A DNA stretch of 64,000 nt from Microbispora siamensis (GTDB lineage: Bacteria > Actinomycetota > Actinomycetes > Streptosporangiales > Streptosporangiaceae), in contig NZ_BOOF01000051.1 in the NCBI RefSeq assembly GCF_016863095.1, positions 1 to 64,000 on the forward strand, written 5' to 3'. Below the pieces are notes generated by a model. It was not told the DNA's origin and searched no databases. It saw nothing but the letters and a program-made list of their open reading frames with translations. The translations under genes were made by a program, and so were the position numbers. Positions 9,255-17,515 of the stretch are shown here, piece after piece (the first letter of the stretch is position 1; each line of letters starts with the position of its first letter).

Positions 9255-10736
9255 TCAGGCCTGGGCGAACATCCGGTCGTAGCCGCCGGAGTGCCGGCGG
9301 CCCGCCATGAAGCCCAGGAACCGGCGGACGAACTCGCCCCGGGTCAGCCGCTCGCCGGCGTCGCCGCCGCCCGGGTCGTGGTCGAACGCCGTGCGGAAGA
9401 GAGCCTGGTACTCCCGCGCGTCGATGACCTGGTCGTCGTCCGTGTCGGTGACGTCGAACAGGACCTCGGCGATCCTGATGAGGGCGGAGCCCGCCATGGC
9501 GGCGGCGGCCGCGGCGTACTCGTGGCCGGTGATGCGTCCGTCGCCGTCGGTGTCCAGCTCTTTCTGCAGCTCGCGCCACCAGTCGGCGAAGGCGGCGAAC
9601 AGGCGGTCCTCGTCCTGGGCGTCCAGGTCGAGACGGGTGGCGATCTCCCGGGCCATCGCGGCGAGGTCGGGCCAGTCGAGGTGGCCGTCGCCGGTCTGGT
9701 CCAGGACCTCGGAGAAGAACCGCGAGGCGGAGCGCAGCGCCGAGTCGCCGTCGGCCGCCGTCTCCGGATCGGGCGTGAGCAGGCGCAGGAGCGCCCCCGC
9801 CTTCGCCGCGCCCCGGCGGAGCCCGTCCAGCACAGGCAGCCCGTCCAGCAGGGGCAGCCCGGCCGGCGCGCCGCCGTTCCGCTGCGGGGCGTACGCGGGG
9901 TCGAGCACGGTCATGACCGTGTCGAGCCGCGTCCACGCCTCCGGCAGAACCCGGGTCGCGAGCCGGGTGGACAGGTAGGCGGCGTGCATCAGCGTGCGCG
10001 TGCCCGGCAACTCGGCGAGCCCCAGGCGCGCGCGGAGCGACTCGGGCAGCGACGCCACGATGACCGCGGTGGCCGCGGGACTGGCAAGCGCCCTGCCCGC
10101 CGCCCACACGGCCGGCCGGTCGCGGAGCAGCGGGGGAGCGGGCACCTGCGCGAACAGGCGGTCGAGGACGATGTGGACCGCTTCGGTGTTCTCCAGCCGC
10201 TCCTCGACCACGGACGCGTAGTAGCGCCAGAACTTCCGCACCGTGGGCGGAAGCTTGCCCCCGTAGGGGTCCATCAGGGCGAGGAACGCCTGGAACTCGG
10301 CGTACAGCCGGTCCAAGGTGGGGCCGTCGACGGACTCGCCGCTCAGCCGGCACATCGTGACCGTGGACTCGAAGAGCGTCGCCACCACCCAGGCACGCGC
10401 TTCGGAATCCGCGGCGTTGAACGGGCGGCCCTCGGCGTCGGTGCCGGTGATGCGGGCGTGCAGGCGGTTGAGCCGGGCCGCCTCCCGCTGCCGGACCCGC
10501 GCGTCGGGGTCGACCATCCGCTGTGAGCTGAGCACGGTGTTGCGCAGCCGCCGCCAGGGGTGCGCGACGAAGGTCGAGTTGGTGATCAGTGCGGCGCCGA
10601 TCTGCGGGTGCGCCGCCTCCAGGACGATGGCCCGGGTCGCCACCAGCCCCCAGCGTGCCTGCCGGGTCAACCGGTAGAGCATCGATCCAGGGCCGAGCGG
10701 ATCGGCGTCGGTTCCGGCTGCTGCTGCGTCGCTCAT
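9255..10736 (-). CDS. DUF2236 (MpaB-like) oxygenase with C-terminal EF-hands
   Basis: The first 300 residues resemble the DUF2236/MpaB_C haem-oxygenase family that includes latex-clearing proteins: GPGSMLYRLTRQARWGLVATRA, LEAAHPQIGAALITNSTFVAHPW and TLFESTVTMCRLSGE. The last 150 residues carry calcium-binding loops, clearly DTDGDGRITGHE and DVTDTDDDQVIDAREY, with a probable extra one at about residue 320 (DQTGDGHLDWPDL). The chosen ATG overlaps the stop of the cis-prenyltransferase (ATGA); an ATG two codons earlier is also possible with the same AGGAAAGGG site. No signal peptide is seen. The substrate is unknown; calcium regulation is an inference. Confidence 0.75.
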   Translation of the reverse strand: MSDAAAAGTDADPLGPGSMLYRLTRQARWGLVATRAIVLEAAHPQIGAALITNSTFVAHPWRRLRNTVLSSQRMVDPDARVRQREAARLNRLHARITGTDAEGRPFNAADSEARAWVVATLFESTVTMCRLSGESVDGPTLDRLYAEFQAFLALMDPYGGKLPPTVRKFWRYYASVVEERLENTEAVHIVLDRLFAQVPAPPLLRDRPAVWAAGRALASPAATAVIVASLPESLRARLGLAELPGTRTLMHAAYLSTRLATRVLPEAWTRLDTVMTVLDPAYAPQRNGGAPAGLPLLDGLPVLDGLRRGAAKAGALLRLLTPDPETAADGDSALRSASRFFSEVLDQTGDGHLDWPDLAAMAREIATRLDLDAQDEDRLFAAFADWWRELQKELDTDGDGRITGHEYAAAAAAMAGSALIRIAEVLFDVTDTDDDQVIDAREYQALFRTAFDHDPGGGDAGERLTRGEFVRRFLGFMAGRRHSGGYDRMFAQA

Positions 10737-11458
10737 CGACATCCCTTTCCTGTAGGAGCCGGCGCCTGTACGCCGCCGAACCGGCGGTCGCGCCGTCGGT
10801 AGACCTCCAGGCATTCCCAGAAGTGCTCGGCCCGGAAGTCGGGCCACAGCACAGGGGGAAAGACCCATTCGGCGTACGCCACCTGCCAGAGCATGAAGTT
10901 GGAGATCCGCTGTTCTCCGGAGGTGCGGATGACCAGGTCCACCTCCGGCATATCGGGGTGGGGCAGCCGGCGGGCGAAACTCTCCTCGGTGACCTGCTCG
11001 GGCGGCACCCCGTCGCGGATCAGCGACCGGGCGGCCTCGACGATGTCACGGCGGCCGCCGTGATCGAACGCCACCGTCAACGTCATCCGCCGGTTGTCGC
11101 GGGTCAGCGCCATCAGGTCGGCGATGTCCCTGGCCAGCGCGGGCGGGATCCGCGGATCGGTGACCCCGAGGAACCGGCAGCGGATCCCGCGTGTGTGCAG
11201 TGCCAGGGCGTGTTTCCGGATGGCGCGCCGCACCAGCCGCAGCAGGACGTCGACCTCGGCGGCCGGCCGCCGCCAGTTCTCGGTGGAGAAGGCGTAGAGG
11301 CTCAGCCACTCGACGCCGGCCGTGTGGGCCGCCTCGATGACGTCGATCACGGCGGCCTCGGCCGCCCGATGCCCCGCGGTGCGGGGCAGCGACCGCTGCG
11401 CGGCCCACTGGCCGTTCCCGTCCATGACACAGGCGACGTGACGAGGGATACCTCTCAC
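10733..11458 (-). CDS. Isoprenyl (cis-prenyl) transferase, UppS family
   Basis: Condenses isopentenyl diphosphate in cis onto an allylic primer to give polyprenyl diphosphate. The signature MDGNGQWA near residue 12 contains the catalytic Asp (usual form MDGNGRWA). STENWRRP, the pyrophosphate-binding AFDHGGRRDI and RTSGEQRISNFMLWQ follow in the expected order. At 241 residues it is complete. The GTG start is preceded by a G-rich GGGTGGG. It is probably an additional enzyme rather than the essential UppS, since it is coupled by a 4-base overlap to an oxygenase, but this cannot be settled from the window. Confidence 0.88.
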   Translation of the reverse strand: MRGIPRHVACVMDGNGQWAAQRSLPRTAGHRAAEAAVIDVIEAAHTAGVEWLSLYAFSTENWRRPAAEVDVLLRLVRRAIRKHALALHTRGIRCRFLGVTDPRIPPALARDIADLMALTRDNRRMTLTVAFDHGGRRDIVEAARSLIRDGVPPEQVTEESFARRLPHPDMPEVDLVIRTSGEQRISNFMLWQVAYAEWVFPPVLWPDFRAEHFWECLEVYRRRDRRFGGVQAPAPTGKGCR

Positions 11459-11619
11459 CCCACCCGCCCTACCGAAGTCACTCGTCGAATCCCTCCGGAG
11501 AGGGACTCTTTCACAGAAGGTGACGCGGTGAACACTGATCGTTGGTAATCGCGGCCCCTGCGTGTCCGGCAGGGCGGCCCGGGCCGGTGTCGAGCCAGGT
11601 AAAGACGTGTTTTGTCCTG

Positions 11620-11649
11620 TTTACACCATTCTGGTGGTGTGTGTACCTT
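11620..11649 (+). promoter_or_regulatory. Probable housekeeping promoter for the riboswitch and GH25 gene
   Basis: TTTACA, an 18-nt spacer and TACCTT (at 11644) resemble a primary-sigma promoter. This would place the transcript start near 11656, giving a leader of about 230 nt that contains the whole riboswitch. The rest of the gene-free stretch between 11459 and 11734 shows no other feature. Confidence 0.5.
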
Positions 11650-11734
11650 TAGGGCACACGGAATGGGTAACCGACCGACTTCCGCCGTCGTAACCCTTGC
11701 CGTGTCGTTGCCCGGACCGCGCGATGACCGCGCG

Positions 11735-11860
11735 GCCGCCGAATCCGCGTCATGCGGAGCCGGGGACCCACTCTCTTCGGGGTGAATCGGCGCGCAGGCC
11801 CCCCAGATGCGCCCGTAGGGCACTTCCTGCCCGAACCCGTCAGCTAACCCGGTAGGCGGC
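11735..11860 (+). ncRNA. ydaO/yuaA-type c-di-AMP riboswitch
   Basis: The stretch carries the conserved blocks of the actinobacterial ydaO aptamer: GCCGAATCCG at the 5' side, CGGGGACCCA, GGGGTGAATC, then CCCGAACCCGTCAGCTAACC and GGTAGGCGGC at the 3' side. The closing helix P1 is a perfect 6-bp pairing of 11735-11740 (GCCGCC) with 11855-11860 (GGCGGC). In actinomycetes this riboswitch typically controls cell-wall hydrolase genes such as rpfA, and here it sits immediately before a secreted lysozyme. Binding of c-di-AMP normally turns expression off. Confidence 0.88.
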
Positions 11861-11884
11861 ATGGAAGCAAGGAGTCAACCCCAC

Positions 11885-12607
11885 ATGTCCAGCCATCGGC
11901 TCTCCCTCGGGAGCCGGCCCTCCCGCCGGCGCCTGCGCTCCGCCCTCGCGGCGGCGACCTTCGCGATGTCGGCCGCCACGGCCACCGTCACGGCGGCCGT
12001 CGTCCTGCCCGCCCCTGCCTACGCGAACCCGCACACGTACGGCCAGGACGTCTCCGGCTACGAGGCCGACCACGACTGGATGAACAGCCGCGCGCAGTTC
12101 GGCTTCATCAAGGCCACCGAGGGGACCTCGTGGACCGACTCGTCCTTCCCCCGCCACTGGCGGGAGTTGGAGAAGAAGGGCATCGTCCGCGGCGTCTACC
12201 ACTACGGCCATCCCTCCAACGACCCCATCGCCGAGGCCGACCACTTCCTCGAGGTGGTGAACGCGCAGCCGAGCAAGCCCGGCGACATCCTGGTGCTCGA
12301 CCTGGAGACCAGCGACGGCGAGTCCGTCGAGCACGTCAACCAGTGGGCCAAGACCTGGCTGGAGTACGTGACGGCCAAGACCGGGACCAGGCCGATGTTC
12401 TACAGCGGCTGGAACTTCGCCAACGAGTACGGCCACGGCCTCGGCCAGTACCCGCTGTGGGTGGCCCACTACAGCAAGGCCCCGGGCGACATCACGCCGC
12501 CCGCCGACTGGAAGTCCTGGGCGATCCATCAGTACACCGACTCGCCCATCGACCAGAACGTCTCCGCGCTGACGCCCCTCCAGTTGCGCGCGCTCGGCCG
12601 TCCGTAG
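11885..12607 (+). CDS. Secreted GH25 lysozyme (N,O-diacetylmuramidase family)
   Basis: Hydrolyses peptidoglycan glycan strands outside the cell. An Arg-rich n-region (RPSRRRLRSALAAA), a hydrophobic stretch and PAPAYA|NP form a signal peptide. The GH25 domain begins at QDVSGYEADHDW and continues with FGFIKATEGTSW, GVYHYGHPSNDP, the acidic LVLDLET, and MFYSGWNF. I chose the ATG with AAGGAG 10 nt upstream; an in-frame ATG 24 bases earlier abuts the riboswitch P1 helix and is unlikely to be used. It is an enzyme-only protein with no binding domain. Control by the c-di-AMP riboswitch is expected. Confidence 0.9.
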   Translation: MSSHRLSLGSRPSRRRLRSALAAATFAMSAATATVTAAVVLPAPAYANPHTYGQDVSGYEADHDWMNSRAQFGFIKATEGTSWTDSSFPRHWRELEKKGIVRGVYHYGHPSNDPIAEADHFLEVVNAQPSKPGDILVLDLETSDGESVEHVNQWAKTWLEYVTAKTGTRPMFYSGWNFANEYGHGLGQYPLWVAHYSKAPGDITPPADWKSWAIHQYTDSPIDQNVSALTPLQLRALGRP

Positions 12608-12614
12608 CCGTACG

Positions 12615-12646
12615 GGCCCCGGGGCGGGACACCCCGCCCCGGGGCC
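12615..12646. terminator. Bidirectional hairpin between GH25 and secDF
   Basis: A perfect 14-bp stem (GGCCCCGGGGCGGG and its complement) closes a 4-nt ACAC loop. It lies between the ends of two convergent genes. There is no clear U-tract on either side, as is common in actinomycetes. Confidence 0.8.
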
Positions 12647-12668
12647 TGGCCCGGCCGATCAGATCACG

Positions 12669-14915
12669 TCAGACCACCGCGCCGGAGCCGTCGCGCCGTA
12701 CGGGCCTGGCACGCGGGGCGGCGGGAGCCGGTGGCGGCTGCGTGGTGCGCCTCTCCAGCGCGATCGCCGCCGGCCCGGCCACGAACGACGACGACAGCGT
12801 CCCCACGATGATGCCGATCAGCAGGGCGATGGCGAAGTCGCGCAGTGAGTCGCCGCCGAACACCGCCAGCGCCGCCAGGATGAACAGCGCCCCCAGCCCG
12901 GTGTTGACGGTGCGCGGCACGGTCTGCAGGATCGCGGTGTTCACCACGCGGCCGAACGGTTCGCCGCGCCGCACCGGCCACAGCTCGCGTACCCGGTCGA
13001 ACAGCACGACCTTGTCGTTGACCGAATAGCCGATGATCGTGAGCATCGCGGCCAGGAACACCCCGTCGATCGGCTTGCCCATCCAGGCGAACGCTCCGAC
13101 GACGACGGCCGCGTCCACGAACAGCGCCGCCACGGCCGCCGTGCCGAACGTCCACCGGAACCGGAACGCCAGGTAGACGAGCTGCGCGGCGAGCGCGACG
13201 GCGAGCGCGATGAGCGCGTTGCGGCGCAACTCCTCGCCGAGGCTCGGCCCGATGAGCTCGTCACGCTGCTTGGTGACCTCGCCCACGCGCCGGTCGAGCG
13301 CCTCCTCCATGCGGACCACGTCGTCGGCGCCGATCTGCCCGGTGCGCACCGAGATCGCGTCGTCCGACTGCTGCACGACGGCCGAGGGGAACCCGGCGTC
13401 CGCCACCGCCTGTCTCGCCGTGGCGACGTCGACCGGCCTGCTCGTGCCGAACTCGACGATCCGGCCGCCGGTGAACTCGACGCCGTAGTTCAGCCCACGG
13501 GTGACCAGCCCCGCCCCCGCCAGCACGAGCAGCCCGGCCGCGACGGCGAGCCACAGCCGCCTGCCGCGCATCAGGTCCGGGTCGCGCCGGGTCAGCCAGG
13601 TCCTGACCCGGCCGATCGAGCCGATGCCGGAGGCCCGGGGGCCGATCCTGCCGATCAGGGCGGCGACGAGCACCCGGGTGATCAGCATCGCCGAGACCAG
13701 CGAGGCGAGCACGCCGATGGCCAGCGTCACGCCGAAGCCCTTCACCGGCCCGGAGGCGAGCCAGAACAGCAGCCCCGCGGCGAGCAGGGTGGTGATGTTG
13801 GAGTCGGCGATCGCGCTCCAGGCGTTCTTGAAGCCCCGGTCGAGGGCCGCCTTGAGGCCGCGGCGGGGCGCCGCGCCGTACTCCTCCCTGGCCCGTTCGA
13901 AGACCAGCACGTTGGCGTCCACCGCCATGCCGATCGCGAGTACGAACCCGGCCAGGCCGGGCAGCGTGAGCGTTGCTCCCATGGCCACGAGCCCGGCGTA
14001 CGAGATCAGGCCGTAGCAGGCGAGCGCGACCGCGGCCAGCACGCCCACCAGCCGGTAGACGACGCCGATGAACACCGCGGTCAGGATCACCCCGACGACG
14101 CCGGCCTTGGCGCTCGCCGCGATGGCGTCGGCGCCGAGGGTCGGGCCGACCGTCCGCTGCTCGACCAGGTCCAGCGGCACCGGGAGCGAGCCGCCCTTGA
14201 TCAGCACCGCGAGGTTCTGCGCCTCCTGCGGCGTGAACGACCCGGTGATCTGCGTGGTGCCGCCGGAGATCCCCGCGTCGCAGGCCACCGAGTCGGCCAC
14301 CTGCGGTGAGGAGATGATCGCGTTGTCGAGGACGATGGCGACGCGGCGCTTGTGGTCGCCGACCGGCGCGCAGGCCGCCTTCCCGGTCAGCTCCCGCCAG
14401 GGGCCGGGCTCCTTGAAGTCGATCGTGACGAACCAGCCGGGCCCCATCTGGGGGTCGCTGCGCGCGGCGGCGTCGGTGACGCCGGCCCCGCTGAGGGCGA
14501 CCGGGCCGAGCTTCAGCTTCTGGCCGCTCTCGTCGGCGACCGCGTCCTTGTCGCCGTCCTCGGCGGGACCGAGCACCGGATGGAAGTTGAGCTGAGCGGT
14601 CTTGCCGATGACCGCGGCGGCCTCGCGCGGGTCGAGCACACCGGGCAGTTCGACGATGATCCGCCTTTCGCCGGAGCGGACCAGGGTGGGGTCGACGACT
14701 CCGAGGGCGTCCGCCCTGCGCCGGAGCACGTCGAGGGCACGGTCGGTGGCGTCGGCGTCCGCCTTGACCGTGGAAGAGTCCTTCGTCTCGAAGACGAGCT
14801 GGGTGCCGCCGCGCAGGTCGAGACCGAGACGCGGGGCCATGGTGAGGGCGAGCAGCAGTGAGGTCGCGATGACGGCGAGCGCCGCCACCGCGCGCCACAG
14901 GGGCGCACGGGACAT
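12669..14915 (-). CDS. secDF: Fused protein-export membrane protein SecDF
   Basis: SecD and SecF use the proton motive force to help complete Sec translocation. Here both are one 748-residue chain. The SecD half starts with a first membrane helix, APRLGLDLRGGTQL, a periplasmic P1 domain (IIVELPGVLDPREAAAVIGKTAQL) and the PGLAGFVLAIGMAVDANVLV motif. The SecF half starts near residue 455 with another first helix, GLNYGVEFTGGRIVEF, and ends with the 5-helix block containing IGYSVNDKVVLFDRVRE. Most actinobacteria have separate secD and secF genes, so this is probably a second copy. The upstream yajC and downstream relA contexts are absent. Confidence 0.9.
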   Translation of the reverse strand: MSRAPLWRAVAALAVIATSLLLALTMAPRLGLDLRGGTQLVFETKDSSTVKADADATDRALDVLRRRADALGVVDPTLVRSGERRIIVELPGVLDPREAAAVIGKTAQLNFHPVLGPAEDGDKDAVADESGQKLKLGPVALSGAGVTDAAARSDPQMGPGWFVTIDFKEPGPWRELTGKAACAPVGDHKRRVAIVLDNAIISSPQVADSVACDAGISGGTTQITGSFTPQEAQNLAVLIKGGSLPVPLDLVEQRTVGPTLGADAIAASAKAGVVGVILTAVFIGVVYRLVGVLAAVALACYGLISYAGLVAMGATLTLPGLAGFVLAIGMAVDANVLVFERAREEYGAAPRRGLKAALDRGFKNAWSAIADSNITTLLAAGLLFWLASGPVKGFGVTLAIGVLASLVSAMLITRVLVAALIGRIGPRASGIGSIGRVRTWLTRRDPDLMRGRRLWLAVAAGLLVLAGAGLVTRGLNYGVEFTGGRIVEFGTSRPVDVATARQAVADAGFPSAVVQQSDDAISVRTGQIGADDVVRMEEALDRRVGEVTKQRDELIGPSLGEELRRNALIALAVALAAQLVYLAFRFRWTFGTAAVAALFVDAAVVVGAFAWMGKPIDGVFLAAMLTIIGYSVNDKVVLFDRVRELWPVRRGEPFGRVVNTAILQTVPRTVNTGLGALFILAALAVFGGDSLRDFAIALLIGIIVGTLSSSFVAGPAAIALERRTTQPPPAPAAPRARPVRRDGSGAVV

Positions 14916-14948
14916 GAAGCCTCCACAGGCGTACGAGCGGGAAAGGTC

Positions 14949-15374
14949 TCAGTACGCGGTGGAGGGAGGAGCGCGCGCCGAGGCGGCCCGGCGCGGGCAC
15001 TGTGCGGGCAGGCCGTCGCGGTGCGGCCCGGCCCGGGTGACCCGGGTGCCGCCGCGCGGCGTCGCCGGGTTGGGCAGCACGACCGGCCCGCCGGACACGC
15101 CGGGACCGCTCGCGCCCGCCTGGACCCGGGGCGGGTCGCCCTGGGCCGGCCGCGTGGCGTGCGCCGGAGGGCACATCCGCGTGTCGGTGATCCGGGCGCT
15201 TGCGGTGTGGTGGCCCGCTGTTTGGTGGCCCACTGTTTGGAGGCCCGCCGCGCGGTGCGGCGTCTCCCACGCGGACACGGACGCGGACACGGACGCGGAC
15301 GCGGGAACCCCGCCGGCGGTCAGGAAGATCGCGTGCAGCAGGAGCAGCAGCGCGGCGGTCAGCCTGCGTCGCAC
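14949..15374 (-). CDS. Small exported hypothetical protein upstream of secDF
   Basis: A GTG with a strong GGAGGGAAGG site starts a 141-residue protein. VRRRLTAALLLLLHAIFLTAG followed by GVPASASVSA is a typical signal peptide. The mature part is low-complexity, Pro-, Arg-, Thr- and His-rich, and contains short DNA repeats: a 12-bp unit GCGGACACGGAC in tandem (about 15275-15300) and a roughly 16-bp TGGCCCGCTGTTTGG-like unit near 15210-15245. No family recognised. It ends 33 bp before secDF and probably shares its transcript. The repeats may make length variable between strains. Confidence 0.55.
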   Translation of the reverse strand: MRRRLTAALLLLLHAIFLTAGGVPASASVSASVSAWETPHRAAGLQTVGHQTAGHHTASARITDTRMCPPAHATRPAQGDPPRVQAGASGPGVSGGPVVLPNPATPRGGTRVTRAGPHRDGLPAQCPRRAASARAPPSTAY

Positions 15375-15632
15375 GAGCCTTCCCTCCCTTCCGCACGGCT
15401 CGGCCCTCTCTCACGAGACCCGGTCTTCCGGCCACCGTAGCGAGTTCCGCGCCCGGGTGCCGCATCCCGTGCCGGTGGGAACGGCATCCGGGGGGGAACG
15501 GAGAACGCACCCGGGCGGACGGGAATGGTTTCGGAGAACGGGTACACACAGCGAATGGCGGAAATCGGGCGCGGACCGATCGGGAGAAACGGGCAGCGGG
15601 AAACGCAGATGACCGTTTCGCGAAGGTGGGTT

Positions 15633-16016
15633 ATGGTCGGTCTCATGGCGACCTCACGACGTGGCACGTGCGGGTCCACCGCCTTCACGTTGGTGGTGGG
15701 CCTGCTGATGCTTGCCCTCGCGCTGGTCGCATCCACGCCCGCCTGGTATGGCGGAGATCCCGCCCAGCGCGCGCCGCAGGCCGCCGCCGAGGTGTGGACG
15801 CCGGGGGCGTGGACGCCGCAGTCGGCGACCCTGCCCACGGGCGCCGCCGGTCCCGAGCATCTGCCGTTCCCGTTCCGGCCGCGCACCGCGGCGGCCGCAC
15901 CGGCGGCTCCCGTCTCCGCATCGGTGCAAGCCCGGCACCACGAGGACATCGTCCTCAGTCCACAACAGACCGGGCACCGCACCGCCGGCTCGCGCAGCCC
16001 ACCACAGGCCCTGTGA
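15633..16016 (+). CDS. Hypothetical small membrane-anchored protein
   Basis: About 127 residues with one hydrophobic segment near the start (STAFTLVVGLLMLALALVAS) preceded by Arg residues, so it is a signal anchor or signal peptide. The rest is Pro- and Ala-rich with a WTPGAWTP near-repeat. Third codon positions are strongly G/C, which supports real coding. The start is uncertain: ATGs at 15609, 15633 and 15645 are in frame; 15633 has a GGTGGG shortly upstream. It faces away from the exported-protein/secDF unit. No function can be given. Confidence 0.5.
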   Translation: MVGLMATSRRGTCGSTAFTLVVGLLMLALALVASTPAWYGGDPAQRAPQAAAEVWTPGAWTPQSATLPTGAAGPEHLPFPFRPRTAAAAPAAPVSASVQARHHEDIVLSPQQTGHRTAGSRSPPQAL

Positions 16017-16346
16017 CACGAGCTCGCTCGGGGCGCGCCGGAACCGCGGCACCGTCCCGGTCCTCGTCGTCGCACGCCTGACCCGTCCCCGGCCGCACCG
16101 GCCCGGCGCGTCAGGCGACCGGCGACGCGACCGGTGACCCGGTGCCCGTTTTCGCGCACCCGCACCCCGCCGTCCCGCCTCGGCCGCCCGGGCGGGCGGT
16201 CGTCCCGTGTTCCGGCTCCGCGGGGTCGCCTTCCGAGCCCTTGACCACCATCACGCGGGTCCGCCCGCGTACTCGTCTCGCGCACCAGCACCGGTGCGTC
16301 GATGGCGCGCGTGCTCGCGCGCCAACCTCATCCCTCACCTGGAGTG
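16017..16346. other. Gene-free stretch before the DksA operon
   Basis: I see no open frame with coding character, no strong hairpin followed by U residues and no box of the steroid type in these 330 bases. A TTGACC occurs at 16241 but lacks a -10 element at a normal distance. The operon promoter is presumably somewhere here. Confidence 0.4.
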
Positions 16347-16676
16347 ATGCCGCTTATGGCAGAGATCAGGTCGCCGCGCCTCCTCATGGAGGAGTGCCGG
16401 CGGTACACCGCGCAGCTGTCCGAGCTGCGCATGCTGCTCGAGGAGCGGCTCCACGCCGCCCGGGCCGAGCTGGCCCGGACCCGTCCGTCCGCCGTGCGCG
16501 TACGGCAGGCGCGTCTCGACGTCGCCGCGATCGAGGCGGCACTGGAGCGGATGGACCGGGGCCTCTACGGCACCTGCACCCGATGCGAGGCGTTCCTGCC
16601 GCTCGACCGGCTCCGGCTCGCGCCCCACGTGCAGCAGTGCGCCTCCTGCGCCGGCGAGACCCGGTTGTCGGCATGA
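16347..16676 (+). CDS. DksA/TraR-type C4 zinc-finger protein (first copy)
   Basis: About 109 residues. A long amphipathic coiled-coil segment (MEECRRYTAQLSELRMLLEERLHAARAEL-like region, described here by its heptad pattern) precedes ALERMDRGLYGTC and a zinc finger with the pairs CTRC and CASC. This is the short actinobacterial DksA/TraR form, which can bind in the secondary channel of RNA polymerase. Its stop overlaps the start of the actin-like gene (ATGA), so translation is coupled. The start could be 3 codons later. A second, different zinc-finger copy closes the operon. Confidence 0.82.
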   Translation: MPLMAEIRSPRLLMEECRRYTAQLSELRMLLEERLHAARAELARTRPSAVRVRQARLDVAAIEAALERMDRGLYGTCTRCEAFLPLDRLRLAPHVQQCASCAGETRLSA

Positions 16677-17515
16677 CGGTCATGACCGGCGTGACCGGTG
16701 TCAACGGGAGGAGGGGCGGGGGAGCGGCTCTGGCCCTCGACCTCGGCACCGCGCGGACCCGGCTGCTGCTGTCCGGCAGCACGGCGATCAAGGAAAGGCC
16801 CTCGGCGTGCGGCGGTCCGGGGACGGCCCGCCAGTGGCCCGTGCGGCACGGCATGGTCGCCGACATGCCGGCCTGCGCCCGGCTGGTCCGCACGGCGCTG
16901 GGCGACGCCGTGACCGAGCGGCACCCGTCCCTCGATCTCGTCCTGCTCGGCGTGCCCGTCGCGGCCTCCCGGCTGGACCGGCGGGCGGCGTACGCGGCGG
17001 TCAGCAGCGCCGCCCGCTGCCGGGTGAGGATCGTCGAGGAGCCGCTCGCCGCGGCGGTCGGCTGCGGCGTGGACATCGCCGACCCGAGGCCCCGGCTCCT
17101 GCTCGACGCGGGGGCGGGGATCGCCGAGGCCGTCGTCATCCGGGCCGGCGAGATCGCCGACGCGGGCGCCGTACAGGTCGCCGCGGGCGACCCGGCCGAG
17201 GGCACCGGCTGCCCGCCGTACGCGCGGGAACGGGTCGTGGCGATGGTCGCCGACCTGATCGCGCGCGTTCCCGCCGCGCTGCGGGCCACCGCCCGGCAGC
17301 AGGGCCTGCTGATCACGGGCGGCGGCGCCCGCGACCCCGAGCTGGCCCGCAAGCTCTGCGCGGAGCTGCGGATCACCGTCAGCCCCGCGGCCGATCCCGC
17401 CAACGCGACCGTCAGAGGGCTGGCCTGCCTGCTGTCCACGGTCGAGCACCGCACCTCCGGCACTTCCGGCACCTCTGCCATCGGACGAAAGGACGTCGAC
17501 GATGACCACCAGTGA
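16673..17515 (+). CDS. Short MreB/actin-like nucleotide-binding protein
   Basis: The 280-residue protein keeps the actin-fold motifs of MreB in order: phosphate-1 ALDLGTARTRLLLSG (about 21-35), the RHGMVADMPACARLV segment equivalent to MreB's DGVIAD, EEPLAAAVGCG, phosphate-2 LLLDAGAGIAEAVVI and adenosine-binding LLITGGGARDPELA. MreB has about 340 residues; the region between phosphate-2 and the adenosine motif is much shorter here. It is therefore a reduced, divergent member. Overlaps on both sides (4 and 14 bases) tie it to two zinc-finger proteins. Function is unknown; it may bind nucleotide without forming filaments. Confidence 0.75.
   Translation: MTVMTGVTGVNGRRGGGAALALDLGTARTRLLLSGSTAIKERPSACGGPGTARQWPVRHGMVADMPACARLVRTALGDAVTERHPSLDLVLLGVPVAASRLDRRAAYAAVSSAARCRVRIVEEPLAAAVGCGVDIADPRPRLLLDAGAGIAEAVVIRAGEIADAGAVQVAAGDPAEGTGCPPYARERVVAMVADLIARVPAALRATARQQGLLITGGGARDPELARKLCAELRITVSPAADPANATVRGLACLLSTVEHRTSGTSGTSAIGRKDVDDDHQ

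Noticed and set aside
15275-15300. Tandem GCGGACACGGAC units as a possible CRISPR
   Set aside because: Repeats touch each other without spacers and lie inside a small coding gene.
13261-15549. 762-codon frame in another frame of secDF
   Set aside because: Same-strand shadow with low-complexity Arg- and Pro-rich product; SecDF motifs are in the other frame.
16241-16275. TTGACC as the -35 of the DksA operon
   Set aside because: No -10-like hexamer at 16-19 nt; the nearest is too far.
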